Below, one piece after another: positions 12,440-27,800 of a DNA stretch of 64,000 nucleotides. A program made the translations under genes and the position numbers. The stretch's first letter is position 1. Every line of letters starts with the position of its first letter. The stretch is taken from contig JANTQA010000042.1 of the NCBI GenBank assembly GCA_027625915.1, forward strand, positions 1,562,001-1,626,000. The letters run 5' to 3'. This DNA comes from Anaeramoeba flamelloides. Its lineage: Eukaryota > Metamonada > Anaeramoebidae. Below the pieces are notes generated by a model, which worked only from the letters and a program-made list of their open reading frames with translations, was not told where the DNA came from and did no database searches.

Positions 12440-13088
12440 AAAAAAATTTGTTCGTATCATTATTTTTATTTATTATTAATTATTAATTATCACAAAAATA
12501 AATCTTATTTTTATTTTCCTTGTTTTTTCTTTTTCTTTTTTTTTGACTAATTATCCCAAAATGATTAATTTTATTTTTTTAAAATAATTAATCTTGATGA
12601 AATTTCGTAGATTGGCTATTTCAATTATTATTGGATATGTTGTGTATTAATCATCATTATACAAAAAAGTAATACAAAAGAATCAAACATATTGCATATT
12701 ATTAGTACTCTTTTGTTTATTCCTTTTTTTTATTTTTGGCAAATCCAATTAAACAAATGTTTAAAAGTGTTTTTTTCCTCACTATATTTTAAAAATGGCA
12801 AATCAAGCAAAATAATACATAAATAAAAAAAAACAATAATTATTTGGTATTCAAGAACAACAAATTATTCAAATCTTATTAACAATTCTATTTTTAATTA
12901 TTCTAAAAGCATATAAAAACCTGATATTGGGGAAATTATACTAAATCAAATAAAAACATAAAGAAAAGTCACAATTTTTATAAAGAGCATTACCAATTAT
13001 TCATTAATAAATTTTTATTGAAAAAAAGGAAACAAGAAGAATTTTTGCTAATAACTATATCAAATTTAAAAAGGTAATTATATAAACT

Positions 13089-13617
13089 AAAATTCAAAAT
13101 TTTCCACACAGCTGAAACGTTCCAAACAATCACAACAATACAATTTCTTTGAAATTGGAGATAATTTTGATTTTTTTGTAAAATATGAAAATCATTTTTT
13201 CATCTTTTAGTTTTTCTTTTCATTTCATTGTTTGAATTACGTAATTTGCTTAGTTGGATCAAAATTTTTCTACAAGGTTTATATTATGTTTAAGTTGAGT
13301 TGTTCCAAATAGAAGAACTCAAATAAAATTAGTTGGTAGTATCTAACCATTTGATCGATCAATATTCCTAATAGAATTTAAATAAATTTACCAATGTATT
13401 TTTTTGTTTTGCTCTCTCCAAAATTTTTAACACACCCATGATTTATTTGTATTAATAATTATTTTTTTTTTTGTTTTGTGAGTATTGTAATTTATAAAAA
13501 GGTGTTAACATTTCAATTAGTGAATGGTTCTAATTTGGTAAATCTTCGAGAAGTGATTAAATAAGTTTTTTTTTTTCACAAATTGAATTTTGGTGTGTTA
13601 AAAATTTTGAATTGGGG
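13089..13617 (-). mobile_element. Family D TIR element (about 530 bp), inverted copy
   Basis: Ends are AAAATTCAAAATTTTCCACAC and the complement-related GGTGTGTTAAAAATTTTGAATTGG, an inverted terminal pair. A third, internal copy of the end (CCAAAATTTTTAACACAC near 13420) lies about 200 bp inside the right end. The middle carries a TTGATCGATCAA palindrome flanked by TAGTATCTAACCA. Collinear copies lie near 28925-29445, 36690-37226 and 61631-62175. No transposase frame is seen, so it looks non-autonomous. Confidence 0.7.
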
Positions 13618-14619
13618 TTTAGTCTCAGTTTTTAAATATATATGGGTATTTTATGAGATCTTTTTTATATTCTACTTTAAATTGATAAAAAGAAAAGAGA
13701 AAATCCAAAATGACTATAAAAAATGTATAAAGTGCAACATAAGAAAAAAAAATTGAGTTTTACATTGTAATTTTTATATAAATATATAATTTCATTCTAA
13801 GAAGCCATCCGAAAAATGGGCAATTTTTTTAAAAAAAAAATCAGCAAATCTTAAAATGTATAGAAAAAAAAGAAAATATAAAATCCAGATTAGAGTTAAT
13901 AATCATAAAAGTAATGTTAAAAAAAAAAAATGTTTAAAAAAACTTTTTTTACCACTTTCATTGGAATGTTTAGTGCTAAATTTCTCAATTTGTTTGGAAA
14001 ATTAAAATTGTTGACAAGTAGATTTTTCAATAATAAATTTATGAAAAAAGAAAATCAATTACAAATTCTCAATTTTCTAAAAGTTAATTTGGAGTTATAA
14101 AACATTTTTTTTTCAAATTGATTTTATTTAATAAAAAAAAACAAATTGAAAAAATTAGAAAAAAAACAAATTTAAAAAAAAAATTCTAAAATGTAAAAAA
14201 ATAATTTTGATCTAAAAATTGAAAAGTTATTTTGAGAAGAATAAGGAATTAAACTTTAAAAATATGTACCATTACATCATTAAAACACAGGGTCTCTTTG
14301 AGTGAATCAGAGTTTACAAAATGGAGAAAACAAAATATTATAGTAGATATAAAGAAAATTTGTTACTTATTAAATTAAAAGGGAAAAACCACCAACATAT
14401 GTAACACTTGGGGTGTAAAAAAAAATCTTTCGAAATATTTTTTACTTTTTATTATCATTTTTTTAATTTCATTTGTTTCTTGACGTTCTTTCTCTTTTTC
14501 TAGTCTTTATTAAAAAATAAAATTTAGTCTTTTATTGTTTTAAAGAAAATTTTTTCGATTAGCTAGAAAATTGTAACATTTTAGGGAATATAAAAAAAAT
14601 AATAAATAATAATTTTAGT

Positions 14620-15170
14620 GTTTCGGGAAGTACTTTCAAGTGCTGTATAGTGCAAATCTTTTATAGAATTTAAAAAATTGAGTAAAATCAAAGATTTTTT
14701 CTATTCATTTAAATACTGTAAAAGCTAAATGTTTTTTTTTTAATTGAAGAAATAAAAAGAAAAGTTAAGAAATTTACTTTTTATTTCTTTAATAAAAAAA
14801 AAGACTAACCTCACCTTTCGTGGGGTTTCTGTTTTATCTGAAAAATCTATAGATTTTCAAAATAAAAAAAAAGCTCTAAAAAATATTCAATTAGGGCCTA
14901 AGTTTTTTTAAATTTGAGAAAAAAACAAAATTTAAATAAATTTTCTGTTTATTTCAGAAAGTAAAATAAAAAAAACTTTCGCACTTCCATTTAGGTTTTC
15001 TTAAGTTTTTTGTTTATTTGTGAAGTGTTCTAGGTTTTTTTGAGGTTTTCTATTTTATTTCGAAAATCTATTGATTTTAGAAACAAATAGAAAACTCAAA
15101 AAAACCTAACGAAAATCAATAGATTTTAAAATAAAACAAAAAATCTCAAGAAAACCTAGGCACTCTATTG
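14620..15170. repeat. Family F hairpin cluster
   Basis: The first part (14620-14830) shows the GAGTAAAATC / GATTTT hairpin module, also seen near 28700 and 54090. The second (14900-15170) has three arms of one sequence: GTGTTCTAGGTTTTTTTGAG, then two complementary copies ending in AAAACCTAGGCACT. An almost perfect two-arm version lies at 53960-54075. Such structures can form stable cruciforms or RNA hairpins. Confidence 0.6.
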
Positions 15171-15839
15171 CATTCACTCTGGTTAAAAATGGTAAATTAT
15201 TAATTTAGATGATAAAGAAGAAAACGTATTTTGGAATCAAGCAAGTTCCAAATTTTTATTGGTTGAAAAAACAAAAAGAAAAATTAAAAAAAAAAAAAAA
15301 GCAAGTTCAAAACAAAAAAAAGTCTTTTTCAAAGGTAGTTGGTAAAAAATTAAAAAAAAAAATTAACAGCCCATTTTTATCAAGAACACTCAAAAAACAA
15401 ATACGATTCTTTTATTTACAATTTTGTCATTTAATTATTTCTAAGAAATCATTCTTGCTTTGTTGAGGGGCAGTTGTTAAGTAGCTTACCATTTTTTTCT
15501 TTTTGATCGAATCATTTTTGATCGTTCCAGTTCTTTGTTTTTGTCTTTTCTTTTTATTTTCAAGTTACCCATACCAGCTAGTTTCTATCCTTCCAGTATT
15601 AGCAGGTAACCACTTGATTTTTCTCCTTAGTAACTCTTCTTACCCATAAAAAGGAAATTCAACAAGAAAAAATAGAAAAAAATAAAAACATTAATTCTTT
15701 TCAAATATATTAATTTTCAATGAAAAAATAATTAAATGAATAATATTTTTTCTATTCATCAAATCCCGAATGATTTTTTTTTTAAAAAAAAAGAAGAAGA
15801 AGAAAAAGAAAAGAAGATGGTTGTGATGAATTAAAATTA

Positions 15840-18800
15840 TTATTTATAAGTGGGGTTTGAATCCCAGCCGGATTTCTGATAATTTTTAAATATTTTAAAT
15901 ATTTTGATTCGAGGAATAATGTATAATTCTTTGTTATTATTTTTTTTATAAAAAGGATTTTCTTGAATAAAGCATGATTTAATTTTGATATAATTCATTT
16001 TTTCTAGATGTATTAAAAGAGAATAAATTTCCGAATAGGACAAATGTATCATTATTTCTATTAATTGTGTGATTGAGATTCCAGGGTTATTAATGACTGA
16101 AATTGCTAATTTTGTAATTAAATGGGATTTTAAATGCAAATTCTGTTTTGGGTTATTTTGATTAAAGCTATCGATTTCATACCAAATTTTTGGTTTAATA
16201 TTTTTTATTTTTAGATCATCATTCTCATCATCATTATCATTCTCATCATCATCATAATTTTCATTGAAATCATTTAATTTAACAACTTTTAAATAATTGT
16301 TATTTGGGTTAATTTTTTTAAAAATAAAATCAATTAATAATTTGACAATATATTCGCATGTTAAAAAATGAAAATTGGGATTAAATTTTATTAATGATTG
16401 ATTAAAAAAGGTTCTTAAATTTAAAAGATTTTTTGAAAAATTAGCTTTATCTAATAAAATTTGATAAATTGTTTCAATGATTAATAAAATTTGTTCGTTA
16501 ATTAATAAAGAATTATTTATAAATTTTAACATTGGGTTTAATTCTTTAAATTTTTTTGAATATGAAAAATTTAATGATTGGCTTTGTTTTTCACCATTTT
16601 TTTTGAATCTTTTCGAAAGATTTTTAATTATTGTTAAATGATTATCAAAATTGAAATATATATCATTTATATCGCCACCGTCTTCATCATTCTCATTCTC
16701 ATTCTCGCTCATACTCTCGTCAATATCATCATCGTGAGGATTTTGATCGTTAGAATCTATATTATTATTATAAGCATCATTATATTCATCATTATTTGAT
16801 TTCTTTATTCTGAAAATAATATTAGGAATTGTATAAAGTTGGAATTTAATGTCAATTAAGGGGTTATGAATTTCCTCAAAATTATTATTTAAATCAGTGT
16901 TTGTGAATTGAATATTAAATATATTTTCTTTTATTATATTATTAAATAAAAACATTATCACATTTTCATTTATTTCATTTTTGGTTGGGAAAATGAAATC
17001 TTCGTAAGTGGATAGGCTATCATTTATTTCTGAAAAATATTTTATTAAGAATTGGCTTTGGCAATAAGAATGCTCATGTCGAATTTCATCTAATGCTCTT
17101 TGATATAAATTTTTTAATTTAAATAGCATTTTACCAGAGAGTTGTACTTTTCTAGAAATGTAATTCCCTGAAAATAATGAATAAATTAAATCGTTTATTT
17201 CTCTGTTTTGGTAATTAGATAATAATTGGTAACAATTTTTAATAGACAAAGAAAAAACTTTACCGACAGCTAAAATCATTTTAATTCTATTTAATAAATC
17301 TTGAGATTTTTCGGTTTTTAAATAACCTTCTTCTAATAAAAAACAATTTATTGATTTTACTGAAAATCCTTGCCATGTTAATTCTTCTTTATTAATTGTG
17401 ACTTGTTTCCAAATTTTAATTATATTAAAGTCTTTTAAAGAATTAATTTTATTTAAATAATATTTTTTTTATTTGATATTGATTTAAATTAATATTTAAA
17501 TCATTGGTTTGGTTATTATTATTATTATTATTATTATTAAAATTATTAAAATTATTATTATTATTATTATTTCCATATATATCATTATTAATATTATTGT
17601 CAGTATTATTAATCCCATTACTATTATTCAATAATAATTGCTTGTTTTCAATGTATTTGATCATTTCCTTTTTTATTAATAATCTCTTTTCAGAAATTAA
17701 ATTACAGAAATATTTTCTTTGATTTGATTTAGCCCAATATTTTTGAATTTTATTTTTAATTGATCTTTTTCCTTCTTGAAATATTTTTGATAATAATTCC
17801 CAATTCATTAAATTCCAAACCTCAATTGGAGAGCATATTGAAAATCTTGATAAAAAAATACAAAAAAAATTTAATAAAAATTCAAATTTTTGGTTTTTCT
17901 TTACCTTTTTAAAAATCATGTAATCTTTATAAGTAAAATTTTGATAAACTTCCTTATATATTCTATTAGTCAGTTTTAATTTACCATTATTTTTTTTGAT
18001 CATTTTTTTTAGCATGAAATTTGATTGACTGGCAATACTTTTATAAATTTTCAAAAAATTATTTTGATAGTTACTATTATTATTATTCTGATTCTGATTC
18101 TGATTCTTATTATGGCTGCTACTACTATTATTATTAATAATATTAAAACTATTGTTAGGATATTTTTCATGATCGTTACTAAAAGGATAAATTTTATCAT
18201 AAAGTTCTATGGGGAAATCGGATATCCTATTAAAAATTGATAATTGTTGAGGATTCTTCTTCAAATGCTTCACTCTTAATTTTTGTTCTTTACTGTTTGA
18301 AGTTTTTTTAATTAAAGATTTTAAAATGGGATCTTTATTATTTTCAAAGGCTTCTAAAAAATTAAGATTTTCACCAAAAATATTTTTATTTTTTGATTTT
18401 TTTTTCTTATAAATTTTATAAATTATTGATTGTGGGAAACCAATTTTTTGACTAATTTCAAAATATATTTTTTTTTTGAATTTATCATTATTTAATAGTG
18501 CAAAATCATGACCATTTGCATAATTTACATCAATTTCTTTATTCATACTCTTATCAAGAAATTTTAATTGATTATTTTTAAATTCGCAAAAATTTGAATA
18601 ATTTTTAAACTCATTAATAATTTGTTTTTTGATTTTTTGATTAAAATTAGGAATAATTTTCCAAGCCGAAATTAAATAAAAATAACTAAGGGGTTGTATT
18701 TTGAGAAAAAGATTAATTTTTTTTTTTAAAGATCTAATTGACATTGAATAATTATATAATTTTTTCCAAAATATTCTAATATTTTGGAAATTTTTTAAAT

Positions 18801-21800
18801 TTAAATTATTTTGAATCCAATGATAATCTTGAATATTTAATATTGTTTTTAATTTAAATTTGCTGTTAGATTTAAAATTTAAATAATTATCCTGTAATAA
18901 TTCATTAATTTTCTTTTCTTGCTTGCTTTCTTTTTTAATTTCATTGGTTTTTAGCTGTGGAATAAAAAACTTGAACATTTTTTTCATTTTTTTCTTTTCC
19001 TTTTTATAATCCTTTTCAATTTTTTTCTCTTTAATTGGGATGATTAATTTTAAATGAATTAATGGTAAAAATATTCTTTCTATTTGGAAATTATCATAAT
19101 TTAAACATTTTGTTTTTAAATAACTTGGTAAATTACAAATTAAAGTATTTAAAAATCTTTTTTTGATTTTTTTTTCTAAAAAAAAATTTATTCCAATAAT
19201 CTCAATAAATATTTCTAAATTCATTGATAAAATAATTTCTTGTATTGAAAAAAAAATATGATCCTTCGTTGATTTTTCTTTTAATTTTAAAATTTCGAAT
19301 TCAATTTTGTTTTGAATATAATTATTATTGATGTTAAAATTTAATTTTCGATATTTATTTTCATTATTGTCTTGAAAATTATTTAATTTTCTTTTTCTAT
19401 TAAATTGGTTAATATTAGATTGTAAATTGTTTTGATAAAAGAGAATTTGATTATTATAATTATTATTGTAATTATGAAAAGTTTTCCCTTGATAATTCAG
19501 ACTAATATGATTTAAATATTTGGTTACAATAAAATAATGTAACATTCTGGCCCTAGAACATATGCCATAAATTAGTCCATTTGCTATTAAAGGTTTTTCT
19601 TTTTCAAAATAATAGTTTTTGTATTTATTATTAATTTTTGAAATATTTGTTTGAGAATAAAATAATCGATGGTTTCTTGTTTTTTTGTTTTCTTGAGTTA
19701 TTTGATCAATTTTTCTTTTTTTATTTCTTTTCTTTTCTCGTTTTTTTCTTTTTCTTTGTCCTTTTTTCTTTTCTTTTTCTTTTTTATCTTTCTTTTTCTT
19801 TTTTTCTTTCTTTTTTTTTTTTTCTTTTTTTTTTCTTTTTTTTTTTTTTTTCTTCCTTTTTTCTTTTCCCTTTTTTTCGTTTTTATTTTTTCTTTATCTT
19901 TGTCTCTTTTTTTTTCCTTTCTTTTTGTTTTTTTGCTTTTTTTTCTTTTTCCTTTTTTGTTTTTTTTTCTGAGTTTTTTTCGTTTTTCTTTTTCTTTTTC
20001 TTTTTTCTCTTCTTTTTCCATTTCTTCCTTTTTTTTTTCCAAATGGTAATTTTTTAAAAATATTTCAATTTCTTTGATCGATACATTAAAAGAAGTTAAA
20101 ATCCAATTAGTGTTTATAGTTTTAAATTGTTGAGGTATTTCGAAGATTTTTAAAAAACCAATTTTCCTCCCAGTGTTGATTGCTCTTTTAAAAGTTTTTT
20201 GATCGCAAATAGTTTTTTTACCTATTTTTTCTCTATTTTTTAAAATTTGATATAATTTACTCCAAGTTAATATTCGATAAGACTCAATCACCTTTTTGAG
20301 AAAATTTATCCTATTGGTCGCTGTTAAGGATAATTGATTAATTTTATATTTAGTTTTTTGGATTTTTTCAATTTCTTTTATTTGCGAATTAGTTTCAATT
20401 AATTGATTAGAATATTTTTTGTTATTGCTGAGTGTTTTGTCGTCGTCGTTGGTGGGGGTGGTGGGGGTGGTGATGGTGATGTTGTTTTTATTTTTTGAAT
20501 TAATTATAATTAAATTTTCTTTTTTGTTTTCTTCTGTTAAAATTCTTTTGCAATAATACGGTATTGTAATGATCTTGTGATTTTTTCAGGTATTTTAACA
20601 ATTAATTGTTTTTTTTCTAATTGATCTAATTGATGCATTGCATTTTTATAAGTGAAATAAAACATATTAACAAAATCCTATTGATATATTAGTGTTTGTA
20701 GAAAAAGGACAATAACAGAAGAAAAAAAAAAATTAGTTATTTTCTTCAAGAAATATGTTTTTTTCTAGAAATAATTTTTTAACATATTTTATCACATTTA
20801 AAAAAAAAAATTTCATTTTGTGAAAATTTCTTTTTTAATTATTCTCCAATTTAGATCTTGAATATCACTTTAAAGATTTTTTTGATCAAATAAATCAAAT
20901 TTTGGAATTAATTTTTATTTCTAGACAATTTTATCAAGGTATTAATTAACATTAAATTTTAATTGTTTATTAATTTCAAAAAAAAAAAACTAAATAAATT
21001 TAAAATTCAAAGAAATGATTTTGTTATTAAAAGAGTATCTATCTTTATTGTTTTGATTTGGAAACAATCGCCTTGTGATAATTCTAATTTTTCCTAGTAG
21101 AAAGAGAAATATGATATTGCTCAAAGTGATATAAAATGATAATGAGGAGTTCGAAGAAAGACGATTGATATCATTTTATCACTCAAAAAATATCATTTTT
21201 TGATTCTGGAAGGAGATCCAAAACAAATAATTATAACAAGGGGATTTTTGAACAAATGAAACAATATGAGATGATATTTATTTTTGGAACTGATGATCTA
21301 ACTCTACACAACAACAATAAAGAACCAGTAATAAACAAAAAACAAACAAATAAAACAAATAATTTGCAATTTTTTATGGTATTTTAAAGAACTTGCTCTT
21401 CAAAGCTTCTTTTTCTCTCAAATGAAACTATTGAAAATATTAAAGTTAAATGTTCAATTGGTTCTATTGAATACAAAATTCGATTTCAATTCTCACAGAG
21501 ACAAATTAGATCATCAAACTTTTCAATATCTTGGATTTCCTCTTATTTTTCTGTTTGTCAAGCAATTTTTGAAAACGATCAAACATAAAAACTTGCATAG
21601 GCAGAATATTATTAACAGTTGACTGATTTTGAATATTCCTCTAAAAATTTACTTGGCTTTACATCGTAAAAAAAAATTTTTTTTTTATTTTTTTATCTTA
21701 AAATTTGTAATTATGTTTTTTTCTCCTTTCAAAATCTTCTATAAATGATCTCATCTCTCTTTTTTCTAATTCTTTGAAAAAAGAGACCAAACGTTTTTTA

Positions 21801-24800
21801 TTTTTTTTAAAAATAATATTGGTTTTCTTTAGAACCAAAAATAACAACAAAATTTTGGATTTCGGTCATTGTTTTCCAACAAAGAAATTGAATTTACTCA
21901 ATTTTCAAAATTATCCAAAAAATGAAAGCACTTTTTTTTTGGCTTTTATTGAACGTGTATTTTGTTTCTTTTGACCAAAATATGTGTTCAATATCTTAAA
22001 TCCTTGAGACAAGTGATCTTTTCTGATTTATGAGATGAAAAAATCTCACAAAAAAATCAGTTAAAGTCATTTAAAATAGCTTTAAATATCATTTTTAAAG
22101 TTATATTTAAAATACTTCTTATTTTGCTCAAATAAAATTAGAAAATAAGATCAAAAATTTGCAAAGATTGCTTAATAACCCTAATGATTTCCCAAAATCT
22201 TTCCTCAGCAACTACAATACCATCTTAAAACTTTTTAGAGAGCTAATCTTTTTCTTATCTGAAACTTATCAAAAATTTATTTACTTTTTTTTTCTCAAAT
22301 AAAAAGTTTGGGTTTAAAAAACAATAAATAGCAATCGTACCCCAATTATTTTTAATTAATATCTTGATGTCTTTTGTTATAATTCATAAATTTAATAAAG
22401 TAATTGTTCTAAATAAACTATTTTTCATAAATTTTGACTCACTTTATAATGTTAATGGGAGTTGTTTTGAGGGTTTATTCCAGTATTCTTAACAAAAAAT
22501 ATTTTCAAATTTTTGAGATCAGAATCATTTTTTCTAATTTTGCACATTTTAGTTTTGCTTTTTCAAATTTTTTTTTTTCTTTTGTTTTTCTTTTTCTTTG
22601 TTTTTTAAAAATTTTTCTTTTTTTTTTTTTTTTTTCTTTTTCTTTTTCTTTTTTTTTTTTTCAAAAAGATCATGTGTTAAAAAAAAAGAGATCTTCGAAA
22701 AGACAAATAATCACTAAGAAAATTGAGACTATGTAATGTCTTTGAAAATGGATTTTATTATTAATAAAAAATATTGTTGTTCAACTTTTTTTCAGTGAAA
22801 GTTCAGTAATAAAAAATGGGTAATGCTCATTTCAAAAATTGTGACTCACTTTTTTTTTAGTTTTTGGTTTTATTTTTTTTAATTTTTAATATATCAGGCT
22901 TTTATATATTTAGAATGACTTAAAAGTGAATTACAAATCATATTTAGTTATTAATTGTTCTTGAATACTAAAGGATAAATTTTTTTTTCAATTTATTATT
23001 TCAAGTGAGTCACAATTTTTGAAAAAGAGTTTAGAATAATTACTAATAGGATAAGCTTGATAATAAAATCAAAAAAAAAAATATTAGATTTATTTGAATA
23101 AATTTTCAGTTTTTGTTAAATGGAAATACCACAATAGAAAATTCTCCTTTTTGTAAAAATATCAAATATTAATAAAAGATCAACAAAATATTTTTACAAG
23201 AAAATTATCATATGAAATATTGTGATTAAAATTATTAAAAATTTGAATCAAAAATAAAAAGTCGAAAAATGGATACATTAAAATTAACAAAGTGGTTGAA
23301 GAAATTTTTAAACGGAAAAGAAGATTTAAAAAATAAAATTTTCATTCACATTTTGGTAAATTTCACGGCAAATTAATTACCAAGCCCAATATTATTATTG
23401 AAATTATTTTTTTTTTAATCCCTTTCTCTTTTTATTTAATTTAACTATCTGATCAAATTAAAATCAAGTAATATTGAATTCATCTCAATAAATATTTTTT
23501 TTTTTTAATTCACAAACTTCAACTTTGAAAATTACTTTACTCTTATTTTTTTGAAAAATTTGGAAATTTGTTCGTAATATGCTCATTATATCTTAGTATT
23601 TTTATGTATATACCATATTTAGAATACTTACCAGCTTTAATGATTGTTTTTATTCTTAATTCTATTTTTCATTGAAAAAAATATTTTTGGTGATTATTTA
23701 CAAGATTTATCGAATAAAAAAAATTAAATTCAATCAAATATTCTCAGTTTTTTGGAAAATGGGTTTGATTCATTTTTTTCCAGAAAAATATATCTAAAAA
23801 AAAAAAAAAAAAAGTTGTGATCAATTAAATAGAATTCATCAAGAATAAGTCGTGAAAACCCACACAATTAGTCCATAAAAACTAAGCTATTTACAAAAAA
23901 GTAGGGCAAATTTATTTTAAAATATCTTTGTTCAACCCAATCCTCAATAAAACAATTTAATTATCCAAAATTATTAACTACAAATTATTGGTTATTTAAT
24001 AATAATCCAATTTGTTTGTTAGTATGTTAATACATAAATTAAAAAATATTAAAGTTTATTATCTCACTTTTATAGGAATATTTTTCAAGATTTAAAAATT
24101 AGCGATTATTTTTATTTTTGATCGTAAAAAATTATTTTCCAAAGAAGATTTAATCATGATAAAAATTTACAAACAATATAAAGAAAAACTTATAACTGTA
24201 TTTTATTATTTAAAAAATCGTTTGTGTACTTATCATATTGTCTGTTTTTTATTGAAATTGGTTGTACATTATTTTCTTCCAAAAAAAGTTTGCACAATTT
24301 TTTTTTTCATTTTTTTGAACTATTTTAATGCAACATATTTTGAAATAAAACACCAATACCATTAATTCAATCAGAATTAAAATTTCACTTAATTTTATAT
24401 TCCCAGTTTAGGAATAGATCTACAAACAAATTTGAAATTTTATGTGAAATGTATAAAAAAAAAATACTCTACTTTTTTGAAAATAGTTTAAATATTATTG
24501 ATTTAATTTCCCTCCTTAATCACCAAAATTAATACAATTTATAAAATATAATAAGTGGTTAAGAGATATGGTTGAAGATAGGTGTCAAATAAATGAATAA
24601 AAATTCAAAAAAAAATAATAAAGAATCAGGAAAAAATGTTCTTGATCAAAAAATCCCAATATGTTTGATATATTTAGAAAAAATGATTCTCCAAAAAATA
24701 TAAATATGAAGACGAAATGATAAATTAAATATTCAAATTATTGATTTTTGTTTGGATAATAAAATAAAATTTTGAGTTTTATATTTTTCATTTTTGATAA

Positions 24801-27800
24801 ATTGTTTACTAGGCAATTTTTTTTTTTTTCTAAAAAATTATCTGTGCTTAAAATAAATAAGAAAGGAAAAGAATAAATATTAAATTTTACTTACTGATTG
24901 AAAAATTCCCTTTTTTCCTCTTTTTTTTACAATATCTAAAATTTGTCTGGTAATGTGATGACCAAAAATCTGATATATTTCCTGTTTTGGATTAATTAAT
25001 TTCTTATCTTTACAATTATGAAATTTTTTAATTGATTCGCTCTTTGAAGATTTTGATATATGAATTATTCTATTATTTTCCCAATAATTGAAAAATATTC
25101 GCTCTTTTCGAATTGTTTTATCAACATCTTTAAATTGTATTATTTTTACTTGTAATTTTCCATTTTTTTCTAATTCATTACAAATTTTGTTATATTTATC
25201 AAATAAATATTTTAATATCTTGTCATTGCCTGAATAATCCAAAATTCTTCTCAGTAATTCTTCTTTTCCAATGCCTATTTCATCAGGATATTTTTTTATT
25301 TCTTGTAGAATTAGTTTTTTCATCGAATTTAGATCAATGCATTCAGTACATCTATTTAAAAAGTAAAGTAAAATTTTATCATAGTATTTATATTTGAATT
25401 TTTTTGTGTAAAAAAAAACTTTTTATTTCAATATAATAAGTGATAGTATGGAATTTTTAATTTTCGGTGATTATGTATCCTTGTTTACTGTTGGAAAAAT
25501 AAGTACATTATTTCTCTCAAAACATTACCAAAATGTAAAAAAAAAAAAAAGCAAATTTATTACACAATAATAAAGTTATAGTATATGTAAAATAATAAAA
25601 TTTGTTTATCTCGCAATATCACATATATTATACGTTTGTTGTAATTTTATCACAGTGTAATATATTTGATTATTTTTTTTTTTAATTTGGATAAAGACAT
25701 ATCGTTCTTTAATTCATTTTTATCATGAAGTGTATTTACTGGATCACATGATCTTCTCCTTATAACATGCAATATTTATTGCACCTTACATCAAATATGT
25801 GTGAAATACCTAATGTTTATAAAGAAAACAAATTCTTTAATTCTATGAGATTATTGTTTAGAATTAAAATTTCAAAATTATTAGTTTTGTTATGATATTA
25901 TAATTTTTAATATTTTATTTGAATAAAAAAAAATTAAAAATAACTGTAAAAATATAAAAAAAAGTATAATGAATAATTTTTCATTTTATTTGATAATTAA
26001 ACATTTCTCTCTTTTTTTTTTTTTTTTCTTACAATTAATAAAATCAAGCTTAATTTTATTTGGAAATAAAATATTTGTTTTACACAAAACAATTACTCAT
26101 GAATACAAATTATGGTTATGAAATATTATAAATGTTTATATATTAGATAGATATATAATTAAATAAAATAAATAAATAAATAAAGAATGAGAATTACGAA
26201 CTTAATACCCATGCTCGAAAAGTGTTGTTGAATGTTTGTAAAGGTAATGTCATCTGAAAATCTAGAATGCCAGCATATTGATGTTGTTCTAGTATTAAAA
26301 AAAGTTTTCTTCTTTTTTGTATCACATAATTTAACTTTAATTTTTTCACTATTAATATTACAAAGGAATATTAAATATTTATTAAATATTTATTTTTTTG
26401 AAAATTTACATCAATATTAATGTCTTTTTTGAAAAAAAAATTTTTTTTTAAAAATATAACTAATAAAAATTAAAAAAATTATAATTTTTTTTCTTTTTAT
26501 TTCTTTGTTAAAATGAACATTATCTATTTTATCAATTGATTTTTTTGGTTTAAGGGATAGTATTTTTCAAAAAATAAAATGAAAATCTTGTCAAGATACT
26601 TGAATAATTTTTTTTTTTTTTGTAATTTGTGTTTTGTTTTAATGAAATGAATGAGTTAACCCCATTTAAACAATTTATTAAAGTAAGTCTATTTTTTGAA
26701 TTTAAAATTTTTCTCATATTTTTAATCTAAACCCAAAAAAAAAAAAGGTAACTCTAATATTTCTATTAACAATGAAGTTAATTCTTGAAAATGGTAAACA
26801 CTATTTTTAGTTTTATGTTATTAAGTATTGCTTTTGACAGGAATTTTTTTTTTTAATTTTGTTAGTTTTTTAATTATGAATATTTAAATTCGAATCTCAA
26901 CAAATAAAATTAATTAAGGCCTAGGTGATTAAATAAATCTAAATTTGATTAAATTTTAACAAAAATATATCAATAAAATTTAGATCGAGTCATGTAAAAA
27001 AAAATTTTCTATTCTTTTAAAATTTTAAAAAAAAGTTGTTTTCTCGTTTTCAAAAAATTGTTAAAAAAAATTCTTCAAATTATTAATTTTAAACTAAAAA
27101 ATTTTTTGAACTAATTGTTTGGTCTTATTCACAAAGAATCTTTAGAACAATAAAAATAATTTTTGGAATAAAAAAAATGATTTTGAATTTTATGTATAAA
27201 ATTACAAAATTCCCAAATATTTTTAAGAAAATTTTATTTTGAAAAATCAAATTTCAAATTATAATTAAAACAACATTTCAAAGTAAAATTTTTAAATGAC
27301 TTTAAAACTTTAATTATGATAACTATCCTTCTTAAAAAAAAAAAAATAATTTTTCCATCGGTTGAATAAATCAAATTTATTGGTTAACCTAAAGAATTAT
27401 CTCAAAAAAAGAAAAAAAATCTTTATATTAATATTCCTGGTAACAAAGATTTGTTATTGTTGTAATAGTGATGAAAATAGTAATAAACAGAGTAAAATAT
27501 TTTACTATTTTAAGAAATAAAATCAATTTAATAGTTTTTGTTTTTAGAACAAATTGGAAAAACAATTTTGATCTTACTATACAATTTTTCTTTTCTGGGG
27601 TTTCTTAGTAGATAAATATTTTTTGGCACTTGGCATATACAAAATTCAGAAAGTACAAAAATATCACCAATAACATATTTTAATATTTTGTCCTGTTTCC
27701 GTGAAAGACTGGTCCCTTGACTTTATAATAAGGTAAAAACTATTTTTCGTTCAAGTTTCCCAGTCTGATTGAAGAAATAGAACAAATTCTATGATTTTTA

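Larger units (their letters stand above)
12440..15839. other. Intergenic between convergent cullin and TFIIIC genes
   Basis: Both neighbouring genes end here (cullin from the left, TFIIIC subunit from the right), so this is 3' flank on both sides. It contains a 530-bp family D element (13089-13617) and a composite of family F hairpins (14620-15170). A lysine-rich frame at 15209-15466 reflects A-runs rather than a gene. From about 15480 to 15840 the sequence is less repetitive, but nothing is recognised. Confidence 0.6.

Noticed and set aside
19638-20057. Phe/Ser-rich plus-strand frames (126-139 codons)
   Set aside because: Antisense shadows of the TFIIIC Lys/Glu tract; pure pyrimidine low complexity.
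20555-20620. A 26-nt intron explaining the first TFIIIC frame change
   Set aside because: GT..AG could be drawn, but it would be far shorter than any other intron here. One-base length ambiguity in the A-run explains the change more simply.
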